Below, in pieces: positions 42,796-52,239 of a stretch of DNA of 64,000 nt (position 1 is the first letter of the stretch; each line of letters opens with the position of its first letter). The translations under genes were made by a program, and so were the position numbers. The DNA is from Martelella mediterranea DSM 17316 (GTDB lineage Bacteria > Pseudomonadota > Alphaproteobacteria > Rhizobiales > Rhizobiaceae): the NCBI RefSeq assembly GCF_002043005.1, contig NZ_CP020330.1, positions 558,001 through 622,000 on the forward strand, read 5' to 3'. A model generated the notes under the pieces. It searched no databases. It saw only the letters and a program-made list of their open reading frames with translations, and was not told the DNA's origin.

Positions 42796-44754
42796 ATGAC
42801 TTTACCGGAAATGAAAGGGCTGCCCGCCGGCAAACGGCGGGCTCTTTGGCTGGCAGGCTCTGCCGCGTTGGCCTTGGCATTGGCGACGGGTTCGCCCCAT
42901 GCGGAGGAAGCCACAGGGCAAGCGCCGCAACTGAAAGAGATGGTCGATGCCGGCGAACTGCCGCCGGTGGCCGAACGGACGGGCACGCACGCCGAGGTCA
43001 TCAAGCCGCTCGATGAAATCGGCACCTATGGCGGCGAGTTGCGGATCGGCCTGCGCGGCAGTTCCGACCACAATCACATTCTCCGCGTGGTCGGTCCCCA
43101 GGGGCTTGTGCGCTGGGACCCGCAATATACCGAAATCGTTCCGAACGTGGCGGAAAGCTTCGAAGTCGGCGAGGATGCAAAGGTCTTCACCTTTCACCTG
43201 CGCGAGGGGATGAAGTGGTCCGACGGCACCCCGTTCACCGCCGACGACGTGCTGTTCAACATGGAGGACCTGGTTCTCAACGACGAATTCGCGCCAACTC
43301 CGCTGCGCTATACAACCGACGGCAGCCCGGTCAGCGTAGAAAAGCTTGACGAGCACACGGTGCGCTTCACCTTCACGCAGCCTTACGGCGATTTTCTGGC
43401 GGAGCTCGCCAGCCCGCTCGGGCAGCATCCCGTGCTTTACTCCAAGCATTACTGCTCGCAGTTTCACCCGGCTTACAACGACGCCATCGATGAGGCCATC
43501 GCCGAAAATGGCGCAACCGACTGGCAGAACCTGTTCCTGCAGAAATGCGGAGACCTGGAAATTCCGGCTCGCTGGGGCAATCCCGACAGGCCGACGCTCG
43601 ACCCCTGGGTGATCAAGGAGCCCTATGTCGGCGGCGCGACGCGGGTGGTTATGGAGCGCAACCCCTATTTCTGGCAGATCGATACGGACGGCAACCAGCT
43701 TCCCTATATCGACCAGCTCGTCGGCTCCATTGATCAGGATGTCGAAAGCCTCATTCTGGCGGTCATCGGCGGACGCATCGATTTCGGTCTCCGCCACATA
43801 GATCCTCCGTCCAACAGGCCCGTTCTGGCGGAAAACCGGGAGGCTGGTGACTACCATTTCTTTGAAGCGGCCCCTCCGGGCGGTTCGAACATGGTGGTCA
43901 ATCTCAACCTGACTCACAAGAATCCAAAATGGCGGGAGCTCTTCCGGCAAAAGGACTTCAGGGTCGCGCTTTCGCTGGGGATGGACCGCCAGGAGATCAT
44001 CGATACGGTCATGCTCGGCGACGGCGAAGCATGGCAGCAGGGGCCTTTCGAGGACCATCCCTACTTTCACGAGAAACTTGCGACACAATATCTGGAGTAT
44101 GACCCGGAGCAGGCCAATGCGCTGCTTGACGGCCTCGGTCTCGACCAGCGCGGTCCCGACGGCACCCGTCTCATGAAGGACGGCACCCCTGTCAAGTTTC
44201 AGATCGACGTGATCCCGACCTTCGATCCCATGTGGGTCGACGCTTTGCAACTGATGGAACAGCAGTGGCAGGAGATCGGCGTCGATGTCGACGTCAACCC
44301 GCTGGAACGCACCTTCTTCTATGAGCGCAGCTCCGTCGCCAACGATCACGATGCCGCCATCTGGAATGCAGAGCAGAGCTGGGTTCCCGGCCAGATTCCT
44401 CAGCATATCGTTCCGGTTCACCACGACAGCCGCTGGGGCATTGCCTGGCGTGACTGGTACCAGAGCGGCGGAGAAAAGGGCGAAGAGCCGCCCGAGAGCG
44501 TGAAGAAGCGCCTCGAACTTTACGATCAGGCCCGCGCGACCGCCGATCCACAGAAGCGTATCGAACTGATGCAGCAGGTCGGCGACATCGCGGCTGAGGA
44601 ATTCGAGGTGATCGGCCTCTCCAAGGCTGTCCCGACCTATGGCATCGTCAAGAACGGATTGCGCAACGTGCCTGAGTCCATGCCGAGTTCCTGGTACTAC
44701 GCAACGCCGTCACCGACACTGCCCCAGACCTGGTTCTGGGCAAAACAGCCGTAA
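42796..44754 (+). CDS. ABC transporter substrate-binding protein, family 5 (peptide/oligosaccharide type)
   Basis: The 652-residue periplasmic protein has a signal peptide (hydrophobic residues 17-32, likely cleavage after PHA near 36). An SBP family 5 domain follows, with LREGMKWSDGTPFTADDV, KDFRVALSLGMDRQEI and a C-terminal YYATPSPTLPQTWFW. It is over 100 residues longer than DppA. Large members of this group in alphaproteobacteria often bind sugars or sugar acids instead of peptides. The operon behind it encodes sugar-acid enzymes, so an aldonate, uronate or short uronide oligomer is likely; no ligand residue is diagnostic. Confidence 0.9.
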   Translation: MTLPEMKGLPAGKRRALWLAGSAALALALATGSPHAEEATGQAPQLKEMVDAGELPPVAERTGTHAEVIKPLDEIGTYGGELRIGLRGSSDHNHILRVVGPQGLVRWDPQYTEIVPNVAESFEVGEDAKVFTFHLREGMKWSDGTPFTADDVLFNMEDLVLNDEFAPTPLRYTTDGSPVSVEKLDEHTVRFTFTQPYGDFLAELASPLGQHPVLYSKHYCSQFHPAYNDAIDEAIAENGATDWQNLFLQKCGDLEIPARWGNPDRPTLDPWVIKEPYVGGATRVVMERNPYFWQIDTDGNQLPYIDQLVGSIDQDVESLILAVIGGRIDFGLRHIDPPSNRPVLAENREAGDYHFFEAAPPGGSNMVVNLNLTHKNPKWRELFRQKDFRVALSLGMDRQEIIDTVMLGDGEAWQQGPFEDHPYFHEKLATQYLEYDPEQANALLDGLGLDQRGPDGTRLMKDGTPVKFQIDVIPTFDPMWVDALQLMEQQWQEIGVDVDVNPLERTFFYERSSVANDHDAAIWNAEQSWVPGQIPQHIVPVHHDSRWGIAWRDWYQSGGEKGEEPPESVKKRLELYDQARATADPQKRIELMQQVGDIAAEEFEVIGLSKAVPTYGIVKNGLRNVPESMPSSWYYATPSPTLPQTWFWAKQP

Positions 44755-44767
44755 GAATCCTGAACCG

Positions 44768-44799
44768 AACGGCGGCGGCCGAATGAGGGCGCCGCCGTT
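44768..44799 (+). terminator. Attenuator-like hairpin between binding protein and permease genes
   Basis: AACGGCGGCG (44768-44777) and CGCCGCCGTT (44790-44799) form a perfect 10-bp stem with a 12-base loop, followed by TAG and only one more T. It probably limits read-through, so that binding protein exceeds permease, or protects the upstream mRNA from 3' decay. Confidence 0.6.
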
Positions 44800-44827
44800 T
44801 AGCACCCTAGCATGAGAGAGCGCCGAA

Positions 44828-45814
44828 ATGCTTTTTGCATACATCCTGCGCAGGATATTCTGGTCGATACCGTTCCTGTTTGCGGTCTCGCTGATCGCCT
44901 TCGCACTGATCACCGCGCCGCCGGGCGACTATCTGACCACCTTCGCGGCAACGCTGGCGGCATCGGGCGATGTCGTCGATCAGGCGCGGCTCGACGCGCT
45001 GCGTGAGCGCTATGGCTTCGACCAGCCATTCCTTGTCCAGTACTGGCACTGGATCTCGGGCGTCCTTCACGGCGACTTCGGCATTTCCTTCGAGTGGCAG
45101 CAACCCGTCTCCACGCTGATCTGGGAACGCATGGCGCTTTCGGTGACGCTGGCGCTGTCGACGCTCGCTTTCACCTGGGCGCTGGCCTTGCCGATCGGCA
45201 TCTATTCCGCCGTCCGAAAATATTCGATCGGCGATTATGTCTTTTCAACGATCGGCTTCATCGGCCTTGCAACGCCGAACTTCCTGTTCGCGCTGGTGCT
45301 CATGTATGTCGCGGTCGTCCATTTCGGGGCCGATGTCTCGGGCCTGTTTTCCGATCAGTATCAAGACGCCCCATGGAGCTGGGGCAAGCTCATCGACCTC
45401 GCCAAGCACATCTGGATCCCCGTTATCATTCTGGGCACCAGTGCCACGGCAAGTCTTGTCCGCGTCATGCGCGCCAATCTGCTGGATGAGCTTCACCGCC
45501 CCTATGTCACGACCGCGCGCGCAAAGGGCCTGTCGGAGTGGCAGTTGATCCTGAAATATCCGGTGCGCATCGCAATCAACCCCTTTGTGTCGACCATTGG
45601 CTGGGCCTTTCCGCAGTTGATTTCCGGCGCGGTCATCACCGCCTTCGTGCTCTCGCTGCCAACCGCCGGCCCGCTGATGCTGCAGGCGCTCCTGGCGCAG
45701 GACATGTACCTCGCCGGCGCCTTCATCCTTCTTCTTTGCTGCCTGTCGATCGTGGGAATGCTCGTCTCCGACATCCTTCTCGCGCTCATCGACCCGCGCA
45801 TTCGCTACCGGTGA
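44828..45814 (+). CDS. ABC transporter permease, DppB-like
   Basis: The 328-residue permease has six hydrophobic segments and begins with the typical MLFAYILRRIFWSIPFLF helix. The EAA loop is seen as YVTTARAKGLSEWQLILKY near residue 225. It forms the importer channel with the next permease. It starts 73 bp after the binding-protein gene, with the hairpin between them. Confidence 0.92.
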   Translation: MLFAYILRRIFWSIPFLFAVSLIAFALITAPPGDYLTTFAATLAASGDVVDQARLDALRERYGFDQPFLVQYWHWISGVLHGDFGISFEWQQPVSTLIWERMALSVTLALSTLAFTWALALPIGIYSAVRKYSIGDYVFSTIGFIGLATPNFLFALVLMYVAVVHFGADVSGLFSDQYQDAPWSWGKLIDLAKHIWIPVIILGTSATASLVRVMRANLLDELHRPYVTTARAKGLSEWQLILKYPVRIAINPFVSTIGWAFPQLISGAVITAFVLSLPTAGPLMLQALLAQDMYLAGAFILLLCCLSIVGMLVSDILLALIDPRIRYR

Positions 45815-45818
45815 CCCC

Positions 45819-46964
45819 ATGACAGACGAAGCATCTCTCGACCCCCGCTCCATCGTCACCGCCAAGGAGGACCAGGCGTCCCAATGGCGTCTGATCTGGC
45901 TCACCTTCCGGCGTCACAAGCTGGCCATGACGGGCCTCGTGATCGTCAGCCTGTTCTATCTGATCGCGATCTTTGCGGAATTCCTGGCGCCGTTTGCGCC
46001 GAACCAGACATCGTCCGCCAACATCTTCCACCCGCCACAGGCGCTGCACTTCATTGATGCGAGCGAGGATGGCGGCTGGCGCATCCGCCCCTATGTCACA
46101 GGCATGGATTTCAAGCGTGACCCGTTCACGCTGCAGACGACCTATACGGCCAATCCGGACAAGAAGATCTATATCAACATCTTCGGCAAGGGCGAAGCCT
46201 ACGAGCTCTGGGGCCTCATTCCCATGGAGCGCCATCTGATCGCCCCGGCAGACAGCGCAGAACGCTTCTACCTTCTGGGCGCGGACCGGCTTGGCCGCGA
46301 CATGCTGAGCCGCATCATCTACGGCACCCGTATCTCCATGTCGATCGGGCTTATCGGCGTCGGACTGAGCCTCTTTCTCGGTCTGCTGCTCGGCGGTATA
46401 TCCGGCTATTTCGGCGGACGGATCGACATGCTGATCCAGCGCGTCGTCGAGCTTATCCTGGCACTGCCGACCATACCGATCTGGCTGGGCTTAAGCGCGG
46501 CCTTGCCGCAAAGCTGGTCACCCTTGACCCGCTATTTCGCGATCACGGTAATCCTTTCATTGGTCGCCTGGACGGAACTGGCACGCGTGGTGCGCGGGCG
46601 CTTTCTGGCGCTCCGAACCGAGGATTTCGTCACCGCCGCCCGGCTTGACGGCGGCAGTCAGGGGCGCATCATCTTCCGGCACATGATGCCCTCCATGGTC
46701 AGCCACATCATCGCCTCGGTGACGCTGGCAATCCCGGTCATGATCATTGCCGAAACCTCCCTCTCCTTCCTCGGGCTGGGGCTGATGCCGCCGACGATTT
46801 CCTGGGGCGTTCTCCTGAAGGAAGCGCAGAATGTCCGCTCGATCGCGCAGGCCCCGTGGCTGTTCGCGCCGGGCGGTGCGGTCTGCCTTGCCGTTCTGGC
46901 GCTCAACTTCCTCGGTGACGGTCTGCGCGATGCCGCCGATCCGTATTCCCAGGTCACGCATTGA
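45819..46964 (+). CDS. ABC transporter permease, DppC-like, with enlarged first periplasmic loop
   Basis: The 381-residue permease has an N-terminal cytoplasmic segment, a first helix near residues 35-55, then a ~100-residue non-hydrophobic loop before the second helix. In DppC the loop is shorter. The standard five-helix core follows, with the GADRLGRDMLSRIIYGTR motif and the EAA loop FVTAARLDGGSQGRIIFRH. The larger loop probably contacts the large binding protein. It starts 4 bp after the preceding permease gene. Confidence 0.91.
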   Translation: MTDEASLDPRSIVTAKEDQASQWRLIWLTFRRHKLAMTGLVIVSLFYLIAIFAEFLAPFAPNQTSSANIFHPPQALHFIDASEDGGWRIRPYVTGMDFKRDPFTLQTTYTANPDKKIYINIFGKGEAYELWGLIPMERHLIAPADSAERFYLLGADRLGRDMLSRIIYGTRISMSIGLIGVGLSLFLGLLLGGISGYFGGRIDMLIQRVVELILALPTIPIWLGLSAALPQSWSPLTRYFAITVILSLVAWTELARVVRGRFLALRTEDFVTAARLDGGSQGRIIFRHMMPSMVSHIIASVTLAIPVMIIAETSLSFLGLGLMPPTISWGVLLKEAQNVRSIAQAPWLFAPGGAVCLAVLALNFLGDGLRDAADPYSQVTH

Positions 46965-46977
46965 AGCGAGTTTGCAC

Positions 46978-48717
46978 ATGACCCAGTCGAACGAAGAGAT
47001 CGTTCTCGAGATCAAGAACCTGACGACGGAGTTTCCCGGCCGCGAGCAGAATTTTCGCGCCGTGGACGATGTCTCGATCGAACTCCATGCCGGCAAGACG
47101 CTTTGCGTCGTCGGCGAAAGCGGCTCCGGCAAGAGCGTGATGTCGCGGTCGATCCTGCAGATCGTGGACAAGCCCGGCCGGATCGCCGGTGGACAGATCC
47201 TGCTCCACCGACACCGCACGGCCAAGGGCAGCGGGGAGGAAGAGGTAATCGACCTTGTCCAGCTGGATCCCAAATCGCAGGCGATCCGCAACATCCGCGG
47301 CCGCGACATCGCGATGATCTTTCAGGAGCCGATGAGTTCGCTCTCGCCGGTTCACCGGATTGGCGACCAGATCGGCGAGGCCATCCGCCTGCACGAGAAT
47401 GTCAGCAAGAAGGAAGCGCGCGAACGCACGCTCGAACTGCTGCGCAAGGTCGAAATTCCGCGTCCCGAAACCGCCATCGACGCTTACCCCTTCGAATATT
47501 CAGGCGGCATGCGGCAGCGGGCGATGATCGCCATGGCGCTCGCCTGCAATCCGTCGGTGCTGATCGCCGACGAGCCGACCACGGCGCTGGACGTGACCAT
47601 CCAGGCCGAAATCCTGGCGCTGATCCGCTCGCTGCAGAAATCCAGCAACATGGCCGTGCTGTTCATCACGCATGACATGGGCGTGGTGGCGGAAATCGCC
47701 GACGAGATCGCGGTGATGCGCTTCGGCAAGGTGGTCGAGCGCGGCGATGTGCACGCGATCTTCGAAAACCCTCAGCACGACTATACCAAGCGCTTGCTGT
47801 CGGCGGTGCGCGAACTCGACAATCCCTCGCAGCGCCGCCTTGCCATGCGCGAAAGTCGCCCGGTGGGAGCGCCGTGCCTGGTTTCGGACGGTATCCGCAA
47901 GGAATTCTACTACAATCACGGCTTTCTGGGGCGCAAGCGCGGCAGCATTGTTGGCGTCGATACCGCCAGTCTCGAGCTGCGCACCGGCGAAAATCTCGGC
48001 ATTGTCGGCGAGAGCGGCTCGGGCAAGACCACGCTGGGGCGCTGCCTGCAGCGCGTTTACAATGTCACCGATGGTCGCGTGCTTTACACCAATGCCGAGG
48101 GCAGGACGACCGATCTGGCGCCGCTCGGGGACAACCAGCTCAAGCCCTATTGGCGCGATATTCGCACCGTGTTCCAGGACCCCTTCGCCTCGCTCAACCC
48201 GCGCATGACGGTCGGGCAGATCATCGCCGAGCCGCTGGTGGTCGAAGGCAAGCTGACAACCGCGCAGATACGCGACCGGGTGATGGAACTGCTCAAACTT
48301 GTAGGCCTGCCGACGCTTGCCTATTCGCGCTTTCCGCATGCCTTTTCGGGCGGCCAGCGTCAGCGCATCTCCATTGCCCGCGCGATTGCGCCCAATCCGC
48401 GGATCATCATCGCGGATGAGGCGACATCGGCGCTCGATGTCAGCCTGCGCACGCAGATTCTCGACCTGCTGCTCGATCTTCAGGACAAGCTGCATCTCAG
48501 CTACATCCTGATCAGCCACGACATTGCCGTCATCCGCTATTTCTGTGATCGTCTCGCCGTCATGTACAAGGGGCGGATCGTCGAGACCGGCGACACGGAA
48601 GAGGTCTGCACCAATCCGCAACACGATTACACCAAGGCTCTTCTATCTGCCGTGCCGTCCGCCGATCCGCGCCGACGCGGCATGGCGCAGCGCTTTCGCT
48701 ATCAGGAAGCAAACTGA
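46978..48717 (+). CDS. Fused ABC transporter ATPase (DppD-DppF type)
   Basis: The 579-residue protein contains two complete nucleotide-binding domains. The first (residues 5-290) has [29 protein letters not shown] and [10 protein letters not shown]; the second (about 310-570) has [27 protein letters not shown] and [10 protein letters not shown]. Both have the oligopeptide/dipeptide ATPase C-terminal extension. A single chain would energise both permeases. ATG at 46978 is chosen, since a longer frame would overlap the permease gene by more than 100 bp. Confidence 0.92.
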   Translation: MTQSNEEIVLEIKNLTTEFPGREQNFRAVDDVSIELHAGKTLCVVGESGSGKSVMSRSILQIVDKPGRIAGGQILLHRHRTAKGSGEEEVIDLVQLDPKSQAIRNIRGRDIAMIFQEPMSSLSPVHRIGDQIGEAIRLHENVSKKEARERTLELLRKVEIPRPETAIDAYPFEYSGGMRQRAMIAMALACNPSVLIADEPTTALDVTIQAEILALIRSLQKSSNMAVLFITHDMGVVAEIADEIAVMRFGKVVERGDVHAIFENPQHDYTKRLLSAVRELDNPSQRRLAMRESRPVGAPCLVSDGIRKEFYYNHGFLGRKRGSIVGVDTASLELRTGENLGIVGESGSGKTTLGRCLQRVYNVTDGRVLYTNAEGRTTDLAPLGDNQLKPYWRDIRTVFQDPFASLNPRMTVGQIIAEPLVVEGKLTTAQIRDRVMELLKLVGLPTLAYSRFPHAFSGGQRQRISIARAIAPNPRIIIADEATSALDVSLRTQILDLLLDLQDKLHLSYILISHDIAVIRYFCDRLAVMYKGRIVETGDTEEVCTNPQHDYTKALLSAVPSADPRRRGMAQRFRYQEAN

Positions 48718-48726
48718 GGACGTTTC

Positions 48727-49935
48727 ATGAAAATCACCGATATCAAAACCTATCTGATGCAGGTTGGCGCCCGGCCCGGCCTGAGCGGCGCCGAGGGCTC
48801 GTTTCGCGGATCGCGCAACTGGCTGTTCGTCAGGATAGAGACGGATGAAGGCATCAGCGGCGTCGGCGAGTGCTCGGGCTGGCCGCGCGTCATCGAGCGC
48901 GCCGTCCTTGATTATCGTTCCATCCTGATCGGCGAAGATCCCCGCGACATCGACCGGCTGTGGCAACGCCTGTTCGTGGGCTCGATGGGGCACGGCATGG
49001 TTGGAACCGTGGGCGGGGGCGCGCTAACCGGTATTGAAATGGCGCTATGGGACATCAAGGGCAAGGCACTCGGCCAGCCTGTCTGGAACCTTCTCGGCGG
49101 ACGGTTCCGCGATCGCATTCAGGTCTATGGCCACGCCAAGAAACCGGAACGCGCCCGCGAATTGCTGGAGCGCGGCTACAAGGCCGTGAAGGTTGGCTTC
49201 ACCGGCGCTGTCGACCTCGACCTCGTCGGAGCGATCCGCGATACGATCGGACCCGATATTGATCTGATGGTCGATGCCCATGGGCCGTCCTGGATGACCA
49301 CGCGCGACGCGATCCTTGTGGGCCGCGAACTCGAGCAGCACGACCTTCTGTTCTACGAGGACCCGATCGCGCCGGAAAATCTCGACGCGCTGGAACGGGT
49401 GCGCGATCAGGTGGCGATACCGCTGGCCGCCGGCGAGCGGGTCAGCACGATCTACGGCATCCGCCCTTACGTCCAGCGCCAGCTCGTCGATGTGATCCAG
49501 CCCGACACCGGACGCGCCGGCGGCATTACACAGATGCGCAAGATGGCGGCGATGGCCGAGGCGAACTACATCACCATGGCCCCGCATTCCGGCTCGCTCG
49601 GACCCGTCGCGGAATTCGCCGCGCTGCACGTCATGGCCACGATCCCGAACGCGCTGATGCTCGAGCGTGTCGAGTTCGACTGGCAGGGCCGCTATGAGGT
49701 TGTCGATCCGGTGCTGAAGGTCGAGGACGGCCATCTGCCCGTGCCGGACGCGCCGGGGCTCGGCGTGGAACTGGTCGAGGAGGAGATCGCCAGATATCCG
49801 AGCGAGCGCAACGTCTCGGACATGCCCCAGAATGATGGCGCCTACGAGCCGGGCACGGTCGATGAATGTGTCTACTTCCAGACGCGTCTGCGCCGCGGTT
49901 CGCGCCTCCGGCTGAAAAGAACCGGCGACAAATAG
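48727..49935 (+). CDS. Enolase-superfamily sugar-acid dehydratase (mandelate racemase/galactonate dehydratase group)
   Basis: The 402-residue enzyme has the capping domain at residues 1-125 and a TIM barrel with three metal-ligand carboxylates in order: Asp in DLMVDAHGPS (near 181), Glu in FYEDPIAPE and Glu in LAAGERVST. A His in MAPHSGSLGP near residue 285 would be the general acid/base. The YKAVKVGF lysine lies on strand two. It should dehydrate an aldonate or aldarate to a 2-keto-3-deoxy acid. It is 9 bp downstream of the ATPase gene, tying transport directly to this step. Galactarolactone cycloisomerase activity cannot be excluded. Confidence 0.87.
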   Translation: MKITDIKTYLMQVGARPGLSGAEGSFRGSRNWLFVRIETDEGISGVGECSGWPRVIERAVLDYRSILIGEDPRDIDRLWQRLFVGSMGHGMVGTVGGGALTGIEMALWDIKGKALGQPVWNLLGGRFRDRIQVYGHAKKPERARELLERGYKAVKVGFTGAVDLDLVGAIRDTIGPDIDLMVDAHGPSWMTTRDAILVGRELEQHDLLFYEDPIAPENLDALERVRDQVAIPLAAGERVSTIYGIRPYVQRQLVDVIQPDTGRAGGITQMRKMAAMAEANYITMAPHSGSLGPVAEFAALHVMATIPNALMLERVEFDWQGRYEVVDPVLKVEDGHLPVPDAPGLGVELVEEEIARYPSERNVSDMPQNDGAYEPGTVDECVYFQTRLRRGSRLRLKRTGDK

Positions 49936-50118
49936 CCGTTCCAGAATCGCCAGCAAATACGGCCGGGGAATGCTCCCCGGCCTTATTCGCCCTTGACCCA
50001 TGCTTTCCGCTCGGAATGGCCGGTAAAAGCGCGGCAGGCTCTTCAGCTAAAAAAACGACATCCTCTTTCCCGACCCTCTTTTTCAGCGCCCTCGTGGGAA
50101 AGCCGCCTCGGCTCCGCT

Positions 50119-50222
50119 AGAGCATTTCCGGTAAAAACGGAATCACCAGAAATGCTCTATCTATTTGTTTTGGCGCATTTTCGCGGACGTCAGGTGATTC
50201 CACCTGACTGCGAAATGCTCTA
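50119..50222. repeat. Rhizobiales-type intergenic palindromic repeat, copy 2
   Basis: AGAGCATTTC (50119-50128) pairs with GAAATGCTCT (50149-50158). GTCAGGTG-ATTC-CACCTGAC (50189-50208) is a perfect stem with a tetraloop, and GAAATGCTCTAG closes the element. GCATTTTCGCGG and CAGGTGATTNCACC are shared with the copy at 21495-21590. The last bases supply the TAG stop codon of the uronate dehydrogenase gene. The preceding 180 bp after the dehydratase gene show no gene. Confidence 0.7.
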
Positions 50223-51017
50223 GCGAATACGTATGGGGCCCTGGTAGTCGGCGGCAACAAACCTCCCGCCCTGATAGAACGCCTCGACCTCGCTTTCATC
50301 GCTTTCGGCAAAAGCTTCGGGTGCGGCGCGTTCGACAATCATGTCAACGGGAGCGTAGCCAAGCTTTTCTGCCGCGGAATTGTCCCACCAGCTTCCGCCG
50401 CCCTTCGAAACGCCGAATACGGTCGTGACATCGACGTCTTCGTGGGTCAGACCGATGAGAACCAGTTGCCGCAGGTCCGCCGCGCTGACCCAAATTTCCA
50501 GAGCACGCGGCGTCTTTGGACGATCGGCCGAATTGCCGATGCGGATAATGAAACTCCTGAGTCCGTATTTGTCGTAATAGAGTCCTGCCAGAAGTTCGCT
50601 CCAGCATTTTGACAGACCGTAAAGCCCGTCCGGCCGCATCGGACTTTCCGGCGAAACCCGGGTGGTGCGGGGATAAAACCCGACGGCATGATTACTGGAT
50701 CCGAGCACGATCCGGCCGATGCCGGCGACCCGCGCGGCCTCGTAAACAGTGGAAGTTCCGCGCACATTGATTTCCAGAATATCGTCAAGCGACGCTTCCC
50801 TGGGGATACCGGCGAGGTGAACAAGCCCGTCCAAACCGGCAAAAGCCGTCTCGAGCGAGGCCTGGTCCAGCATATCGACGGCGCGGAATTCCTCGTTTTC
50901 AGCGAGTTCGGACGGGGCGTTCAGGTCCAGGACGCGGATCGACCTCACTCTTTTCGACAGCTCGCGCCGCAGAGCCGTCCCGACACGCCCGGACCCGCCC
51001 ACAATTCCGATATTCAT
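50220..51017 (-). CDS. udh: Uronate dehydrogenase-like NAD-dependent epimerase-family protein, paralogue 1
   Basis: The 265-residue extended SDR has GIVGGSGRVG at the N-terminus, HLAGIP, the diagnostic SSNHAVGFYPR segment (residues 107-117) and YGLSK with Tyr133 and Lys137. Length and motifs match Agrobacterium uronate dehydrogenase, which oxidises galacturonate or glucuronate to the aldarolactone with NAD. MNIG at 51017 is chosen for the GGAAG upstream and for matching family length. It is divergent from the galM-like gene, with a TTGTCAATA box between them. A second homologue lies at 61907-62785. Confidence 0.86.
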   Translation of the reverse strand: MNIGIVGGSGRVGTALRRELSKRVRSIRVLDLNAPSELAENEEFRAVDMLDQASLETAFAGLDGLVHLAGIPREASLDDILEINVRGTSTVYEAARVAGIGRIVLGSSNHAVGFYPRTTRVSPESPMRPDGLYGLSKCWSELLAGLYYDKYGLRSFIIRIGNSADRPKTPRALEIWVSAADLRQLVLIGLTHEDVDVTTVFGVSKGGGSWWDNSAAEKLGYAPVDMIVERAAPEAFAESDESEVEAFYQGGRFVAADYQGPIRIR

Positions 51018-51059
51018 CCGATCAACTTCCGGCATGAGGCCTGTCTCCGCTTGTTTCAA

Positions 51060-51165
51060 TTGATTGTTTTTATAAGGATATTGCGGTTATTGTCAATATT
51101 TGTAAAAATAGGATGCAGATCGGACAGTACCTGTCACGAGGCCAGCTCAGAAAGATCGATCGTGC
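51060..51165. promoter_or_regulatory. Divergent promoter with TTGTCAATATTTGTAA box
   Basis: The AT-rich spacer between uronate dehydrogenase and aldose epimerase genes holds TTGTCAATATTTGTAA at 51090-51105. It is identical in 15 of 16 bases to a box at 53788-53803. It is probably the operator of the GntR/FCD regulator encoded at 52240-52959. Confidence 0.55.
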
Positions 51166-52212
51166 ATGGATAAAGAAAACAGAATGCCCGCCGAACAGCA
51201 GTTAACGATCTCTCGTGGCGGCTTGACGATTGAAGTCTCCGAATATGGCGCCCGGCTGACCAGGTGCCTCGTGCCAGGGAGTGACGGCAGCATTGCCGAT
51301 GTCGCGCCCGGCATGGACAGTGCGGAAGATTATGCGGCACGCGGCGGCACCATGGGCGCGGTTCTGGGTCGCTATGGCAATATCATCAGCGACGCCAAGG
51401 TCGAAATCGGCGGAAAGACATACGCCCTGTCAGCCAACAGGCCACCGCACAGCATGCATGGCGGGGCCGGCAATTTCGGAACCCGGTTCTGGAGCGGCGA
51501 CAAGATCGACGCCGGTACGATCCGCCTGTCGCTGGAAAGCCCCGACGGCGACCAGGGATGGCCCGGCCGCGTGCGCGCGGCAGTCGAATACAAGCTGAGC
51601 GAAAACCGCGAACTGACGATCGAAATGACGGCGCACTCAGACCGTGACACCTATCTCAACATGCTTTTCCACGGCTACTGGAACCTTCGCGGCCATGGCT
51701 CGGGTTCCGTGCGGTGCCACCGTCTCAAGATTGCCGCCGATCACTATCTCCCCAAACGGGCGGATGGAGCGCCCGATGGGCGGATGATGTCTGTCACAGA
51801 CACGCCGTTTAATTTCACGCAGGCACGGGAGATCGGCGAGGGCATAGACCGGCTTGGACGCGGTTACGCCCACAATCTCTGCCTTGACCGGAAAGCGCCG
51901 GAAGCGCTGGGGGAAGTTGTCAGACTGGCCGATCCCTCAAGCGGACGCGCGCTGGCGCTTTCAACCGATCAACCCGGCGTCCAGCTTTTTACCGCCAATC
52001 TATGGTCGGGGCTGAAAGGCAAGGGCGGCGCGATCTACAACGCCCATGACGCGGTGGCGCTGGAAACCCAGCTTTATCCCAACACCCCGAACACGCCGTC
52101 CTTCAAGCCGCAGCTCATTCGGGCCGGAGAGACCTACATACACCGCATGGTCATCGCGTTCCACGCGCTCGATCCGGCAAATATCGATGATTTTCTGAAT
52201 GCGCCGTTTTGA
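51166..52212 (+). CDS. galM: Aldose 1-epimerase (mutarotase) family protein
   Basis: The 348-residue beta-sandwich protein has the GalM signatures RPPHSMHGGAGNFG (binding His near residue 103), the catalytic His in LFHGYWNL near 167, DQPGVQLFTAN and the catalytic Glu in VALETQLYPNTPN near 305. It interconverts alpha and beta anomers of a sugar or uronate, supplying the anomer preferred by uronate dehydrogenase. The start is uncertain between 51166 and an in-frame ATG at 51184; neither has a strong ribosome site. Convergent with the GntR gene. Confidence 0.9.
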   Translation: MDKENRMPAEQQLTISRGGLTIEVSEYGARLTRCLVPGSDGSIADVAPGMDSAEDYAARGGTMGAVLGRYGNIISDAKVEIGGKTYALSANRPPHSMHGGAGNFGTRFWSGDKIDAGTIRLSLESPDGDQGWPGRVRAAVEYKLSENRELTIEMTAHSDRDTYLNMLFHGYWNLRGHGSGSVRCHRLKIAADHYLPKRADGAPDGRMMSVTDTPFNFTQAREIGEGIDRLGRGYAHNLCLDRKAPEALGEVVRLADPSSGRALALSTDQPGVQLFTANLWSGLKGKGGAIYNAHDAVALETQLYPNTPNTPSFKPQLIRAGETYIHRMVIAFHALDPANIDDFLNAPF

Positions 52213-52239
52213 GACGCAGCCCGCCTCTGGGCCGTTGCC

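Noticed and set aside
42802..44424. A 540-codon minus-strand frame across the ABC binding protein
   Set aside because: Antisense shadow of a well-conserved SBP family 5 gene.
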